Source of the DNA: Candidatus Ribeiella danica
Lineage (GTDB): Bacteria > Chloroflexota > Chloroflexia > Chloroflexales > Roseiflexaceae
Reading direction: 5' to 3'
Assembly: GCA_016717335.1 (NCBI GenBank)
Contig: JADKFS010000001.1
Location: 1,550,001 to 1,614,000, forward strand
DNA length: 64,000 nucleotides
Positions 52,602-61,674 of this stretch are shown piece by piece; the stretch's first letter is position 1, and every line of letters starts with the position of its first letter. The position numbers and the translations under genes are program-made. The notes below the pieces were generated by a model, which searched no databases, was not told where the DNA came from, and worked only from the letters and a program-made list of their open reading frames with translations.

Positions 52602-52637
52602 GGGGAGGTGCGAGGCCACAGCCCTCGACACCTCCCC
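52602..52637. terminator. Hairpin between the two TPR genes
   Basis: GGGGAGGTG-CGAGG pairs with CCTCG-CACCTCCCC with one bulged base. There is no T-run. A second inverted repeat (GAGAACCAAG ... CTTGGTTCTC) lies at 52678-52741. Confidence 0.55.
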
Positions 52638-52819
52638 CAGGCGCTGCCCCGAGCTACCTACTTCGCGCGAACCATCGTGAGAACCAAGGGCAAGAACCTG
52701 TGTATCCGCATCGGCGCCAGGTTCTCCGCTCTTGGTTCTCGACTCTCCGATCGACCTGGCTTCGCGGCGACGCCCGCCCCCAGCGCGGCGTCGCCCTGTG
52801 GTTGAAGGTGTGAGCGAGC

Positions 52820-53974
52820 GTGCCTAACACGACAGATGAGCAACAGCCCCCGAGCGGCCCGCTGCCGCCGGCGACGGTCGCCGCGCTGCTGGAGACGGCC
52901 ACCCGCGCGCGGCGCAGCGGCAATATCCCGGCGGCGCGGGCGCTGCTGCGCGCGCTGAGCCTCCAGCAGCCGGACTCGTCCCAGGTCTGGCTGGCGCTGG
53001 CGCTCGTCGCCGAGACGCGGATCGAGCAGCGCCGCGCGCTGGAGCGCGTGATCGCGCTCGATCCCGCGAACTCGCTGGCCCAGCGCGGGCTCGCGCGCAT
53101 CGGCGCGGTGGACACGACCGCCCCGCCACCGCAGCCGGCCGGCGGCAGAGTCACGCGGCGGCTGGACGACCAGGCCCCCGAAGGCGAGGCGACGATCGCA
53201 GCCGCGCGGGACGAGGCCGGCGCCCGCCCTGCCGCGGCGCTGACCCCGACCGCGCCGTCGCCGGAGGAGCGCGCGCAGGCGCTGCGCTGGCCGCTCTACG
53301 CGATCATCGTCGCCTCGCTGATCGTCGTGCTGGTCGCGGCGCTGCTGCTGCGGCCGGAGTGGTTCGCCCGATCCGCGTCATCTCCCGAGCCGACCCCGGC
53401 GCTGGGCGCCGGCGCGCCAACGGCCGCGCCAGCCAGCGCAGCGCCGACGATCGCCGCCAGCGCAGCGCCGGCCGCCACCGCAGCGGCCCAGCCGACGCTC
53501 GCGCCCCAGCCCAGCGCGACGCCCGGGCCGACGGCGACCCCCGAGCCGACGATGCCGCCGGGCCTGCCGCCGGGCGAGATCGTCACGCAGGGGCAGTGGC
53601 ACGCCATCCTGATCCGGCCGGACTACGCGATGCTGCTGGAGGGCAGCATCGGGGCGCTCCAGCCGCGCGGCCGCTTCCTGCTCGCGCTCGTCGCGGTCGG
53701 CAACGACGGGGCGGCGCCCGCGCGCATCCCCAGCGATCTCTTCGCGGTCGTCGATCGCGAGGGCAACCGCTACGCGCCGCTGCCGGCGGCCTCGACCGCG
53801 TACCTCGACAGCTATGGCCGCGGCCAGCGCGGCGACCTCAGTATGGAAGACGCCATCCCGCCCGACGGCGGCAACAAGAGCGTCCCGCTGATCTTCGACA
53901 TCCCGCAGGGCGCGCGCGACCTCTCGCTGGTCGTCAAGGGCGCGCCCAAGGGCTGGGCGATTAGCGGATCGTAG
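52820..53974 (+). CDS. TPR protein with one membrane span, paralogue of the preceding gene
   Basis: 384 residues from a GTG. It has the same plan as its neighbour: N-terminal TPR helices (ARRSGNIPAARALLRALSLQ, LERVIALDPANSLAQRGLA), a membrane span at about 157-178 (LYAIIVASLIVVLVAALLL), an Ala/Pro/Thr linker and a C-terminal beta domain (GRFLLALVAVGNDGAAPARI). Tandem duplication with divergence is likely. GAAGGTG lies upstream. A nested palindrome begins directly after the stop. Confidence 0.8.
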   Translation: MPNTTDEQQPPSGPLPPATVAALLETATRARRSGNIPAARALLRALSLQQPDSSQVWLALALVAETRIEQRRALERVIALDPANSLAQRGLARIGAVDTTAPPPQPAGGRVTRRLDDQAPEGEATIAAARDEAGARPAAALTPTAPSPEERAQALRWPLYAIIVASLIVVLVAALLLRPEWFARSASSPEPTPALGAGAPTAAPASAAPTIAASAAPAATAAAQPTLAPQPSATPGPTATPEPTMPPGLPPGEIVTQGQWHAILIRPDYAMLLEGSIGALQPRGRFLLALVAVGNDGAAPARIPSDLFAVVDREGNRYAPLPAASTAYLDSYGRGQRGDLSMEDAIPPDGGNKSVPLIFDIPQGARDLSLVVKGAPKGWAISGS

Positions 53975-54113
53975 CCCCTCACCCCCCTGCCCCCCGCTCC
54001 CGCGCGGGAGCGGGGGGGGATTCTTGTCGGCGTCGTGGTGCGGTCGCTCTGCGACCGCACCACGACGCCAGATCTATTCCCCCTCCCCTTTTAGGGGAGG
54101 GGGCAGGGGGTGG
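53972..54113. repeat. Nested palindrome (copy 6)
   Basis: CCCCTCACCCCCCTGCCCCC and GGGGGCAGGGGGTGGGG are the outer arms. The inner stem is GGCGTCGTGGTGCGGTCGC with loop TCT, nearly identical to copy 4. It starts within the stop region of the second TPR gene. Confidence 0.87.
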
Positions 54114-54271
54114 GGTCAAAGACGTTGCATCAGCCCTGAGGCGCAGAAGATCAGGGTCGAAGACCCAACCCAATAATGCTATAATACGAGCGAATCGACG
54201 ACGGCGCCGGCCGGGCCGGGCCTTTATACGCGCGGAGGCCATCCCGGCGGCGGGCTGCCCGCGACACGACT

Positions 54272-54712
54272 ATGGACGAACAACGTGCGGCAAACGGGCG
54301 GGGGCGAGCCGAGCCGCCGCGCGACGGCGGCATGCGCGTGATGGTGTGCGTCGGCTACAACCCGGCCTCGCAGCGCCTGATCCAGCGGGCCGCGTATCTC
54401 GCGCGCGCCCTGGGCGGCGAGCTGATCGCGGTGCACATCCAGCCGGCCGAGAGCCAGGCCCCCGGCTACCAGACGATGCTCGAGCACAACATGGATCTCG
54501 CGCGCCACCTCGGCGCGCAGATCGTCGTCGAGCGCGGCTGGCCGCTGGCCGAAGTGATCGCGCGGGTGGCCCAGGAGCGCGGCATCACCCAGATCGTCAT
54601 GGGCGAGTCGGCGCGCAGCCGGCTCGACGAGGTGCGGCGCGGCTCGCTGGTGCGGCAGGTGCTGCAGGCCAGCCACGGCATCGACATCTACATCGTGGCC
54701 GACCCGGACTGA
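54272..54712 (+). CDS. Stand-alone USP domain protein, KdpD-like
   Basis: 146 residues. After a short variable N-terminus, the domain (VMVCVGYNPASQRLIQRAAY, LGGELIAVHIQ, then MGESARSRLDEVRRGSLVRQ and GIDIYIVADPD) matches the universal-stress-like domain found inside KdpD sensor kinases, here without kinase or KdpD N-terminal part. It may bind nucleotide and sense ionic or stress state. No clear ribosome site exists for the ATG at 54272; an ATG at 54332 is possible. Confidence 0.82.
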   Translation: MDEQRAANGRGRAEPPRDGGMRVMVCVGYNPASQRLIQRAAYLARALGGELIAVHIQPAESQAPGYQTMLEHNMDLARHLGAQIVVERGWPLAEVIARVAQERGITQIVMGESARSRLDEVRRGSLVRQVLQASHGIDIYIVADPD

Positions 54713-54763
54713 TCGCGCCGTGCCCCCCCTCCTGACAGAAACCTTAACCATAAAGGCTTGCCC

Positions 54764-55603
54764 ATGTCGGATGCACCAGGCCCACCCGCTACGCAGCCGG
54801 TAGAGGCGTTCTGCCAGTCCAGCAGCATGGCCTACCTGCGCGTCGGCGAGACCGGGCCGGGCGTGCTGCTGCTGCACGGCTGGAGCGCCTTCAAGGAGAT
54901 CTGGTGGTCGACGCTGCAGGCGCTGGCGCCGCACGCCCGCGCGTTCGCGCCCGACATGCCCGGCCACGGCGAGACGCCGCTGCTCGGCAGCGTGCGGATG
55001 AGCCAGATCGCCGAGCGGGTCACACGGTTCTGCGCGGCGCAGGGGCTCGATCAGGTCGCGCTGATCGGCCACTCGATGGGCGGCAACGTCGCGCTCGAGC
55101 TGGCGCTGGACTACCCCGGGCTGGTGAGCCGCCTGATCCTGGTCGACCCGGCCGCCGACCCGCCCAACATGCCGCCGTATACCCGATCCTACCTCGAGCC
55201 CTCATACGGCTGGACAGTGCTGCGGGCCAGCATGGCGCTGGCGCGGCCGCTGGCGCTGCTCGGCGACCGGGTGCCGCACGCGCACGGCGGCGGGATCGTG
55301 CTACCGGCGCTGCGGCGGGTGACCTACATGGCCCGCCACGACCCCGACGCGCTGCGGGCGCTGCTCGACGGGCTGTTCGCCAACCCGATCGGCCCGCGCA
55401 TGGCCGAGGTGCGCGCGCCGACGCTGGTGATCACCGGCGAGTTCGACCCGCTGGTGCCGCCGGCGCTCTCGCAGCGCGTGGCCGCGGCCATCCCCGGCGC
55501 GCAGTACACGGTCGTGCGCGGAGCAGCGCACACGCCGATGGACGAGCGCCCGCGCGAGTTTGCCCGAGTCGTGCTCGACTTTCTGATGAGGCTTGAGGCT
55601 TGA
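54764..55603 (+). CDS. Alpha/beta-fold hydrolase
   Basis: 279 residues with oxyanion region LLLHGWSAFKEIWW, nucleophile S104 in GHSMGG, Asp in ITGEFDPLVP and His in RGAAHTPMDERP. It is a typical lipase/esterase or haloperoxidase-like fold with a cap. Substrate unknown. ATG at 54764 was preferred over an upstream TTG. Its last codons (MRLEA) and stop are encoded by the first units of a heptamer array. Confidence 0.88.
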   Translation: MSDAPGPPATQPVEAFCQSSSMAYLRVGETGPGVLLLHGWSAFKEIWWSTLQALAPHARAFAPDMPGHGETPLLGSVRMSQIAERVTRFCAAQGLDQVALIGHSMGGNVALELALDYPGLVSRLILVDPAADPPNMPPYTRSYLEPSYGWTVLRASMALARPLALLGDRVPHAHGGGIVLPALRRVTYMARHDPDALRALLDGLFANPIGPRMAEVRAPTLVITGEFDPLVPPALSQRVAAAIPGAQYTVVRGAAHTPMDERPREFARVVLDFLMRLEA

Positions 55604-55866
55604 GGCTTGGGGCTTGGGACTTGGGGCGTGGGGCTTGGGGCGTGGGGCTTGGGGCGTGGGGCGTGGGGCGTGGGGCGTGGGGCGTGGGGCGTGGGGCGTG
55701 GGGGGGGTGTGGGGCTTGGGGCTTGGGGCTTGGGGCTTGGGGCTTGGGACTTGGGGCTTGGGGCTTGGGGCTTGGGGCTTGGGACTTGGGGCTTGGGGCG
55801 GGGGGGCCTGGCTTGTCTCCTTGTCTCCTTGTCTCCTTGTCTCCTTGTCTCCTTGTCTCCTTGTCA
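55587..55866. repeat. Long heptamer/octamer array between two hydrolase genes
   Basis: About 30 units of GGGGCTT, GGGGCGT and GGGACTT (7 bp) run to about 55800, then six TCTCCTTG octamers. The array begins in the 3' end of one hydrolase and stops 20 bp before the GTG of the next. All plus-strand frames stay open through the GGGGCTT part, which creates a spurious 98-codon extension. Confidence 0.92.
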
Positions 55867-55886
55867 CTCGGCCACGGGAGGGCGGC

Positions 55887-56693
55887 GTGGACTTTCCCCG
55901 CACAACCATCACCGTCGCGGGCACGCAGCCGGTCCGGCTGAGCGTGATCGACGTCGGCCCGAGCGACCCGGCCGCGCCGCGCGGGACGATCGTGTGCATC
56001 CACGGGGCGGGCGGCCAGGCCGAGCAGTGGAAGAACCAGATCGCGGAGTTCAGCCGCGAGTACCGCGTGATCGCGCCCGACCTGCGCGGCCACGGGCGGT
56101 CGGAGCAGCCGCGCTCGTCCTACTCGCTGGAGGAGTTTCTGTGGGATTTCACGCAGATGCTCGAGCAGCTCAAGGTCGAGGAGCCGTTCGTGCTGATGGC
56201 GCACTCGTTCGGCGGGCCGATCGCGCTGACCTTCGCCGCAGCGCAGCCGCAGCGCCTGAGCAAGCTGGTGCTGGTCGCCACCGCGCCCGAGATGCACCTC
56301 AACCCGCTCTACGAGCTGGTGGTGAAGCTGCCGCTGCCGCTGCGCACGCTGGAGCGAGCCCGGCCGCTCCTGATGCCGCAGCTGCACGCGCCGATGTTCG
56401 TGCTGCAGCGCGTGCTGGCCGGCACGCTGTTCCCCTGGCGCGGCTGGGCGCTGCTGCCGGCCATCCGCACGCCGACGCTGATCATCGGCGGGCAGTTCGA
56501 CTTCATCGTGCCGGTCGCAGTGCTGCAGAAGATGCGCGCGGAGATGCCGAACGCCCGGCTCGAGGTGGTGCGCTACGCGCGGCACCTGCCGCAGATCGAG
56601 CGGCCGAGCGCGGTCGACCGCCACATCCGGTCGTTCATCGCGCGGCGGCGCAGCTGGCGCGGCGAGCACGAGGAGGAGGAGCTGACGCCCTAG
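55887..56693 (+). CDS. Alpha/beta-fold hydrolase
   Basis: 268 residues from a GTG that has GGGAGG a few bases upstream. Motifs: IVCIHGAGGQAEQW, nucleophile S107 in AHSFGG, Asp in IGGQFDFIVP and His in YARHLPQIERP. It is related in plan to the preceding hydrolase but not a close copy. The reading frame stays open upstream to 55593 only because the heptamer array is stop-free; the extension (LGLGAWG periods) is unlikely to be real but should be kept in mind. Substrate unknown. Confidence 0.85.
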   Translation: MDFPRTTITVAGTQPVRLSVIDVGPSDPAAPRGTIVCIHGAGGQAEQWKNQIAEFSREYRVIAPDLRGHGRSEQPRSSYSLEEFLWDFTQMLEQLKVEEPFVLMAHSFGGPIALTFAAAQPQRLSKLVLVATAPEMHLNPLYELVVKLPLPLRTLERARPLLMPQLHAPMFVLQRVLAGTLFPWRGWALLPAIRTPTLIIGGQFDFIVPVAVLQKMRAEMPNARLEVVRYARHLPQIERPSAVDRHIRSFIARRRSWRGEHEEEELTP

Positions 56694-56735
56694 TCAATTG
56701 CAGATTGCAGATTGTCGATTGCAGATTGCCCAGAG
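56693..56735. repeat. Short GCAGATT heptamer array
   Basis: GCAGATT, GCAGATT, GTCGATT and GCAGATT follow the hydrolase stop. Confidence 0.7.
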
Positions 56736-56836
56736 CGCATTCTGATGCGATTGGAGCGAAGATCATGCCCGAACAACCTGCTTGATTCTACACTAGATCA
56801 GCTCACCGCCACGGCGGACCAGTAGGGGGTTGCTCA

Positions 56837-57265
56837 ATGGACGATCCACGCCTCAACCACATCCTGGCCCAGCGGCGCTGGCACGCCCGCCCCGAGCGGC
56901 TGGTGCTGGTCGGGCTGGCGCCGGCCGAGCGCGCCGCGGCGGCGCTGCTGCTGTCGGAGAGCGCGGCGCCATTCGCGCAGCTGATCGCCGAGCCGGGCGA
57001 GCTGACGCTGCTGCTGCCCGAGGACGAGTGGCGCGCGCGCGGCGCGGCCTTCCCGCGCGCGCGCCTGCAGGGGCCGCTCCGCGCGATCACCTTCGACCTC
57101 GACCTGCCCGACGACCTGGTGGGCTTTCTGGCCGCCGCCGCGCGCGCGCTGGCCGCGGCCCGGGTGCCGATCCTGGCGGTCTGCAGCTTCTCGAAGGACC
57201 ACCTGCTGGTGCGCGAGGCGCAGCTCGCCGTCGCGCTGGCCGCGCTTGAGGCGCTCGCAGAATAA
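56837..57265 (+). CDS. ACT-domain protein (ACT_7 type)
   Basis: 142 residues. An N-terminal beta-rich segment (RLNHILAQRRWHARPERLVL) precedes an ACT fold (AITFDLDLPDDLVGFLAAAA, RVPILAVCSFSKDHLLV), as in small amino-acid-sensing ACT_7 proteins. It probably binds an amino acid or small ligand. A nested palindrome follows directly after the stop. GGGGGTTG lies upstream of the ATG. Confidence 0.8.
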   Translation: MDDPRLNHILAQRRWHARPERLVLVGLAPAERAAAALLLSESAAPFAQLIAEPGELTLLLPEDEWRARGAAFPRARLQGPLRAITFDLDLPDDLVGFLAAAARALAAARVPILAVCSFSKDHLLVREAQLAVALAALEALAE

Positions 57266-57266
57266 C

Positions 57267-57392
57267 CCCACCCCTACCAGGGCAGGCGGCCAAATCCTGG
57301 CATCGTGGTGCGGTCGCTGCGCGACCGCACCACGATGCTAGATGGATAACCCCCCTCTCCCAGGCGTGGGAGAGGGGGGCAGGGGGGTGAGG
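57267..57392. repeat. Nested palindrome (copy 7)
   Basis: CCCCACCCCTACCAGGG and GGGGGGCAGGGGGGTGAGGGG are the outer arms; the inner stem is GCATCGTGGTGCGGTCGC with its complement. It lies between the stops of convergent genes. Confidence 0.85.
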
Positions 57393-57415
57393 GGAAAAGC
57401 GGGAGAGCCTGCGCG

Positions 57416-58798
57416 CTAGCGCGCCACGAGCGGGCTGTATGCCCCGAACACCGGCAGGCCGGCCAGCTCGCGGTAGGCCCAGAACGACTGGCGGATGAGC
57501 GTGGGCGTGCCGCTGGGCTCGTAGCACGCGTCGATGCAGCCAGGGCTGAAAGGGATGCGCACGACGCCCCACATCTGCGCGTTCGGCCCGGTCGCGGGCG
57601 GGAAATCCTCGTACTTGAACCAGAACACGTTCGCGATGTCGCCGCGCGCCGCCAGGTTGGTGTAGACCTCGCGCATGAACCGCACCTGGGCGACCTCCCC
57701 ACCGGCCTGGATCACCTTGTAGTACCCCAGGTTGTAGCCGATCTCGGTGATCCAGATCGGCTTCGCGCCGTCGCCGACGGTCTGCAGCATGGTGCGGATC
57801 TGCGTGATGCGCGGCAGGATCTTGAGGTAGATATCTTCGTAGACCCCCTGGATCTCCGCGCGCGGTATGATCTCTTCCGGGTAGGGGTGGAACGCCACGC
57901 CGTCGACCGGCCAGGCGCCCTGCGCGTTCCGGTAGTCGGTGAACGCCGAGATGTACATCTGGCGCAGGTACTCTTCGTCGGTATAGTAGAATGTCTCCGG
58001 CTGGCTGGACGTGCGCCGGTTGCTGGTGCCCTTGGGGTGCAGCCCGCCCGAGACGATCAGCGTGTCGGCCGGGCAGCGCGCGGGCGCGTGCAGCCCGTCG
58101 GTGTTCTTGCAGACGCGGTAGAACTTGGCCTGGATGCGCGCGACGTAGCTGGGGTCCAGGCCGGCGTAGGCCAGCCGCGAGTCGAGGTTGGTGCCGTCGC
58201 CGAACAGCCGGTTCACCTCGTTGAAGATCTCGAAGGCGTGCACCCGCCCGGCCTGCGGGTCATGGCCGTCGTAGTGCGCCGCCACCCGCATGGCCTCGTC
58301 CAGCCACTCGATCATGTACTGGTTGAGCGCGCTGCCGTAGACCGGGTGGGTGAGATTCGCCGGGGCGATGTTGAGGTAGATCGGGTAGTACTCGTCGTGG
58401 TCGCCGACGCGAACGACGTTGCGAATGCTGTTGGTGGAGAGCAGCCCGAGCACCTTGAGGCCATACCTGGGCGCGACCGTGCCGATGAAGTAGTCGTACT
58501 TCGCGAAGTTGACGTGGCCGTCCGGGTCGGCGATGAACTCCAGCCGCACCCAGCGCACCCCGGCCGTCTGCAGCAGCGCGCCCATCGTGTCCTGGAAGGT
58601 CTGGTTGGGCGCGCCCGGAAACGCCGGGTTGGTGCCGAACTCGTAGAACGGGTCGCGGATCGCCATGCCCATGAACTCGGCGTCGAGCGCGCCGGGCGCG
58701 GCCGCCTGCTGGCGCATAGGCTCCTCCGTGCGCGGCGCGGCCGCCGCCGGCAGGGCGAGCAGCGCGAGCAGTACGAATACCGAACGAAGGCGGCGCAT
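57416..58798 (-). CDS. Secreted clan GH-A glycoside hydrolase (GH5/GH39-like)
   Basis: 460 residues. The signal peptide RRLRSVFVLLALLALPAAAA is followed by a TIM-barrel. Acid/base E194 lies in EIFNEVNRL and nucleophile E352 in IWITEIGYNLG, the usual beta-4 and beta-7 positions of clan GH-A. The exact family could not be fixed by eye. It is probably an extracellular polysaccharide-degrading enzyme. GAGAGGA precedes the chosen ATG; a start eight codons upstream is less likely. Confidence 0.82.
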   Translation of the reverse strand: MRRLRSVFVLLALLALPAAAAPRTEEPMRQQAAAPGALDAEFMGMAIRDPFYEFGTNPAFPGAPNQTFQDTMGALLQTAGVRWVRLEFIADPDGHVNFAKYDYFIGTVAPRYGLKVLGLLSTNSIRNVVRVGDHDEYYPIYLNIAPANLTHPVYGSALNQYMIEWLDEAMRVAAHYDGHDPQAGRVHAFEIFNEVNRLFGDGTNLDSRLAYAGLDPSYVARIQAKFYRVCKNTDGLHAPARCPADTLIVSGGLHPKGTSNRRTSSQPETFYYTDEEYLRQMYISAFTDYRNAQGAWPVDGVAFHPYPEEIIPRAEIQGVYEDIYLKILPRITQIRTMLQTVGDGAKPIWITEIGYNLGYYKVIQAGGEVAQVRFMREVYTNLAARGDIANVFWFKYEDFPPATGPNAQMWGVVRIPFSPGCIDACYEPSGTPTLIRQSFWAYRELAGLPVFGAYSPLVAR

Positions 58799-58917
58799 TT
58801 CCTGATCCTCTCTAGCTGGCACGCGCCCAGGTGTGATCGTCTTTTAGAGGACGCGTCGCGCTAGTATACGGTTGCGGGCGCGCGAGGTAAATGAGAGTGA
58901 GCTGATAAGCATTGGTG

Positions 58918-59110
58918 ACTCTTCCGGGGCGCTGCGCCCCCGCCCCCGGCCCCCCACCTTGTCACCTTGTCACCTTGTCAGCTTTTCTCCGGGGCGCTGC
59001 GCCCCCGGCCCCCGCCCGGGGGAACCCGCGCCGGTTCCCCGGCCCCCCTCCGGCAATGGATGCCGGATCAGTTGCAATGATCGTGGCGCATGCCTGGCGC
59101 CATTCCGATC
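58918..59110. repeat. GC-rich mosaic elements with short octamer array
   Basis: Two GGGGCGCTGCGCCCC units flank CACCTTGT octamers (58960-58983). Then come GGGGGAACC-CGCGCC-GGTTCCCC, CCCCTCCGGCAATGGATGCC and GCGCATGCC. It lies between the GH-A gene start and the CapA gene stop; no gene is supported in 58799-59136. Confidence 0.85.
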
Positions 59111-59136
59111 GGACGTGCAGCCCCCCGCGATCATCG

Positions 59137-61257
59137 CTACTCCAGCAGCCTGCGCAGCAGCTCGTCGTCGTCGCGCGCGGACGGTTGGCGGCTGGCCTCG
59201 GCCAGGCGGCGCCGCCTGACGCGCGCCTCGCGCGCCAGGCGCGCGTGCATGTCGGCGCGGATCTGCAGGCCCCATCCGATCGTGCCGAGCAGCAGCAGGC
59301 CGATCAGCGCCGCCAGCGGCCAGAACCACCACGGCCGCCCCTCGTCGCCGGCCGGGGCCGGCGGCCCGGCCGGCGCCGGCAGCTCGGGCTGGGCCGCGCC
59401 CTCGCCACGCGCGGGGGGCCGCAGCTGGGCCCGGGCGACCGGCTGGGCCTGGGCGCCCTGCGGCTGCGGCCTGGCCGCGCACTCGGCGTCGATGCCCTGG
59501 TACTCGCGCGCGAGCGCCGCGAGCCGCACCTGGCCGAGCAGCCCGGCGCCCGGCGCCGCGCCCGGGATCAGCTCGAAGCGGGCGCGCTCGAAGTACTGCA
59601 CGCTCTTCTGCCCGCCCGTCGCGGCGTCCGGCTCGGACAGCAGCCCGCCGATCGGGTAGCCGAAGACCGGCAGCCCGCCGTAGGTCTGGAAGAACGCCTT
59701 GAAGCGCGCGTCCGCGATCGCGTCGCCCTCCAGGTTGGTCCGGCGCGGCAGCTCGCCCGCGCCGTACTTCTGCCGGTAGACCGCCGCGCCGATCAGGGCG
59801 CCCGAGACGCGAAACGGCCAGTCGAGCTCTGGGTGCAGCTCGAGCCGCTGCCGCTCGGTGGTGAGCACGGCGGCGGTGGTGCGGCAGTCGCTCGACAGCT
59901 CCTGACGCGCCGGCCCGAGCGGCGCGCCGAACACCGCCAGCGCCTCGGAGGGCGAGCGCGGCGTCGTGCCGCCCAGCGTGCCGAACAGCTGCGCGAAGTC
60001 GCCTGCGAGCGGCTGGGCGACGCCCGGCAGCGCGAGCGCCGGGCAGATCTCCACGCGCCCGCCGAGCGCCGCCGGGTCGGGGCCGACCTGCCGCTCGCCG
60101 CCGGGGTCGCGCATCTCCAGCCGCACGTGCGCGAGCGCGTCCTCGTAGCCCTGCGGCGGGATGGGCGCCGGGCGGGTGTCGTCGTCGACGTGGATGGTCG
60201 GCAGGTAGCGGTAGCCGCTGACGCGCACCGCCCCGCCGGCGCCGCGGGTGACGCCGACATAGAGCACGACCGAGGTGGCGCTGTAGTAGGGCGACTGGAA
60301 CGCGCCCTGCGAGGCCAGGAAGTTCGCCAGCGAGTAGATCACCAGCGTCTTGCGGCCGTTCGTGTCGAGGAGGTCGACCGGCTGCAGCGTGTGCGACTGC
60401 GAGCCCAGGATCACGTCCGCGCCGGCCGCCGCCAGCCGCCTGGCGCCCTCGACCTGGATGGCGTCGGGGTAGAACTGGTACTCGAAGCCCCAGTGCGCGG
60501 CAACCACCACCAGGTCGGCCTCGCGGCGGGCCTGGGCGATCGCGTCGAGCGCGCTCTGGCGCAGGCCGCCCTGCTGGCCGTAGTCGTCGGACTGCCACAG
60601 CAGGTTGACCTGGCCGTAGGGGTCGGGGATGCCGTTGGTGCCCCAGCCGAACGAGAGGAACGCCACCTTGATGCTCGCGCCATCGCGCGAGAGCGTGAGC
60701 GGCAGGTAGGGCGGGCGCGTCTGGTCGGCCGCCGCGCTGGCGACCGCGCCGTGCTGGGCGATGCCGGCCTGCTGCAGCACCCTCAGCGTCGCGTCGAGCC
60801 CCTCGGGCCCACGGTCCATGATGTGGTTGTTGGCGGTCGAGACCAGCCCGATGCCGGCGTTCCGCAGCGCCGCGGCCAGCCTGGGGTTGTAGTTGAAGGC
60901 CGGGTAGCCGGTGTACGGGCTGCCCTCGAGCATCGCCCCGTCGAAGTTCGTGTAGGCCAGGTCGGCCGCCTTGAGGAACGGCCGCAGGTGGTCGAACAGC
61001 GCGTCGTAGCCCTGCGCCTCGCCGACCGCCTGGATATTCTCGTGCGGGAAGGTGTCGCCCGTGGCGGCAAGGGTGAAGTGCACGTCGCCGGGGTCGCCCG
61101 CGCCGCAGCTATTCGCGGCCAGCAGCGGCTGGTCGAGCCGGTCGTCGCGCTGGGCCGGCGGCGCGGCGCGACCTACAGGGGGCAGCAGAGCCAGGGCTGG
61201 CACGAGCAGCGCAAGCGCCACGATCGGCCGGGCAAACCGCGCGACAGCCAGACGCAT
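59137..61257 (-). CDS. CapA-family metallophosphatase-like protein with C-terminal membrane anchor
   Basis: 706 residues. A signal peptide (VALALLVPALALLPPVGRA) leads into a CapA domain (FTLAATGDTFPHENIQA, DLAYTNFDGAMLEG, STANNHIMDRGPEGL, SFGWGTNG, VVAAHWGFEY) with the Asp/His/Asn metal-site motifs of the poly-gamma-glutamate capsule family. The second half (from about residue 440) is a separate region with LGPARQEL and FPVFGYP-like elements. It ends with a membrane span (WFWPLAALIGLLLLGTIGWG) and a basic tail. Probably extracellular and wall-facing. AGGAG precedes the ATG. Confidence 0.88.
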   Translation of the reverse strand: MRLAVARFARPIVALALLVPALALLPPVGRAAPPAQRDDRLDQPLLAANSCGAGDPGDVHFTLAATGDTFPHENIQAVGEAQGYDALFDHLRPFLKAADLAYTNFDGAMLEGSPYTGYPAFNYNPRLAAALRNAGIGLVSTANNHIMDRGPEGLDATLRVLQQAGIAQHGAVASAAADQTRPPYLPLTLSRDGASIKVAFLSFGWGTNGIPDPYGQVNLLWQSDDYGQQGGLRQSALDAIAQARREADLVVVAAHWGFEYQFYPDAIQVEGARRLAAAGADVILGSQSHTLQPVDLLDTNGRKTLVIYSLANFLASQGAFQSPYYSATSVVLYVGVTRGAGGAVRVSGYRYLPTIHVDDDTRPAPIPPQGYEDALAHVRLEMRDPGGERQVGPDPAALGGRVEICPALALPGVAQPLAGDFAQLFGTLGGTTPRSPSEALAVFGAPLGPARQELSSDCRTTAAVLTTERQRLELHPELDWPFRVSGALIGAAVYRQKYGAGELPRRTNLEGDAIADARFKAFFQTYGGLPVFGYPIGGLLSEPDAATGGQKSVQYFERARFELIPGAAPGAGLLGQVRLAALAREYQGIDAECAARPQPQGAQAQPVARAQLRPPARGEGAAQPELPAPAGPPAPAGDEGRPWWFWPLAALIGLLLLGTIGWGLQIRADMHARLAREARVRRRRLAEASRQPSARDDDELLRRLLE

Positions 61258-61293
61258 ACGGGGCTCCTGATTCAGGGCGAGCGCGGGAGCGAC

Positions 61294-61518
61294 CTACTCG
61301 GCGACGAGCTGGTGGTAGTCGGCAACGCTGATCGTAAAGCGGTAGCCGAGCGCCGTATGAACGTGGACGTACTGGCGGGCGGCGTAGTAGGTGACATCCT
61401 CGACATTGTGGCCAGCCAGCTCCACAAGCCCGTCCTCAGTGCTATACCCGGTCACACGGCTGCCCGCCGGGCACTCACTGCTGTTCGAGTCGATCACGGT
61501 GAGCAGTGCCTGCTTCAT
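61294..61518 (-). CDS. Small protein of unknown function upstream of capA-like gene
   Basis: 74 residues, mixed alpha/beta composition with one Cys and several Tyr/His (DVTYYAARQYVHVHTALGYRF). GAGAGG lies shortly before the ATG. It is 36 bp upstream of the CapA-like gene in the same direction, so cotranscription is likely. No family was recognised. Confidence 0.6.
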   Translation of the reverse strand: MKQALLTVIDSNSSECPAGSRVTGYSTEDGLVELAGHNVEDVTYYAARQYVHVHTALGYRFTISVADYHQLVAE

Positions 61519-61674
61519 TTCATACCTCTCTGGTGTGGGCGGCGCGCGGCCGGACGCCCCGACCAGCTACGCTCCCGGGTGGCCGACGCACGCGATTGTG
61601 CCAGGTGCCACTGTGTACATGATAGCACGCCTGCGGCGAGTATGCCTGCGCGGGCGTTTTCGCTCCGCTCCCAG

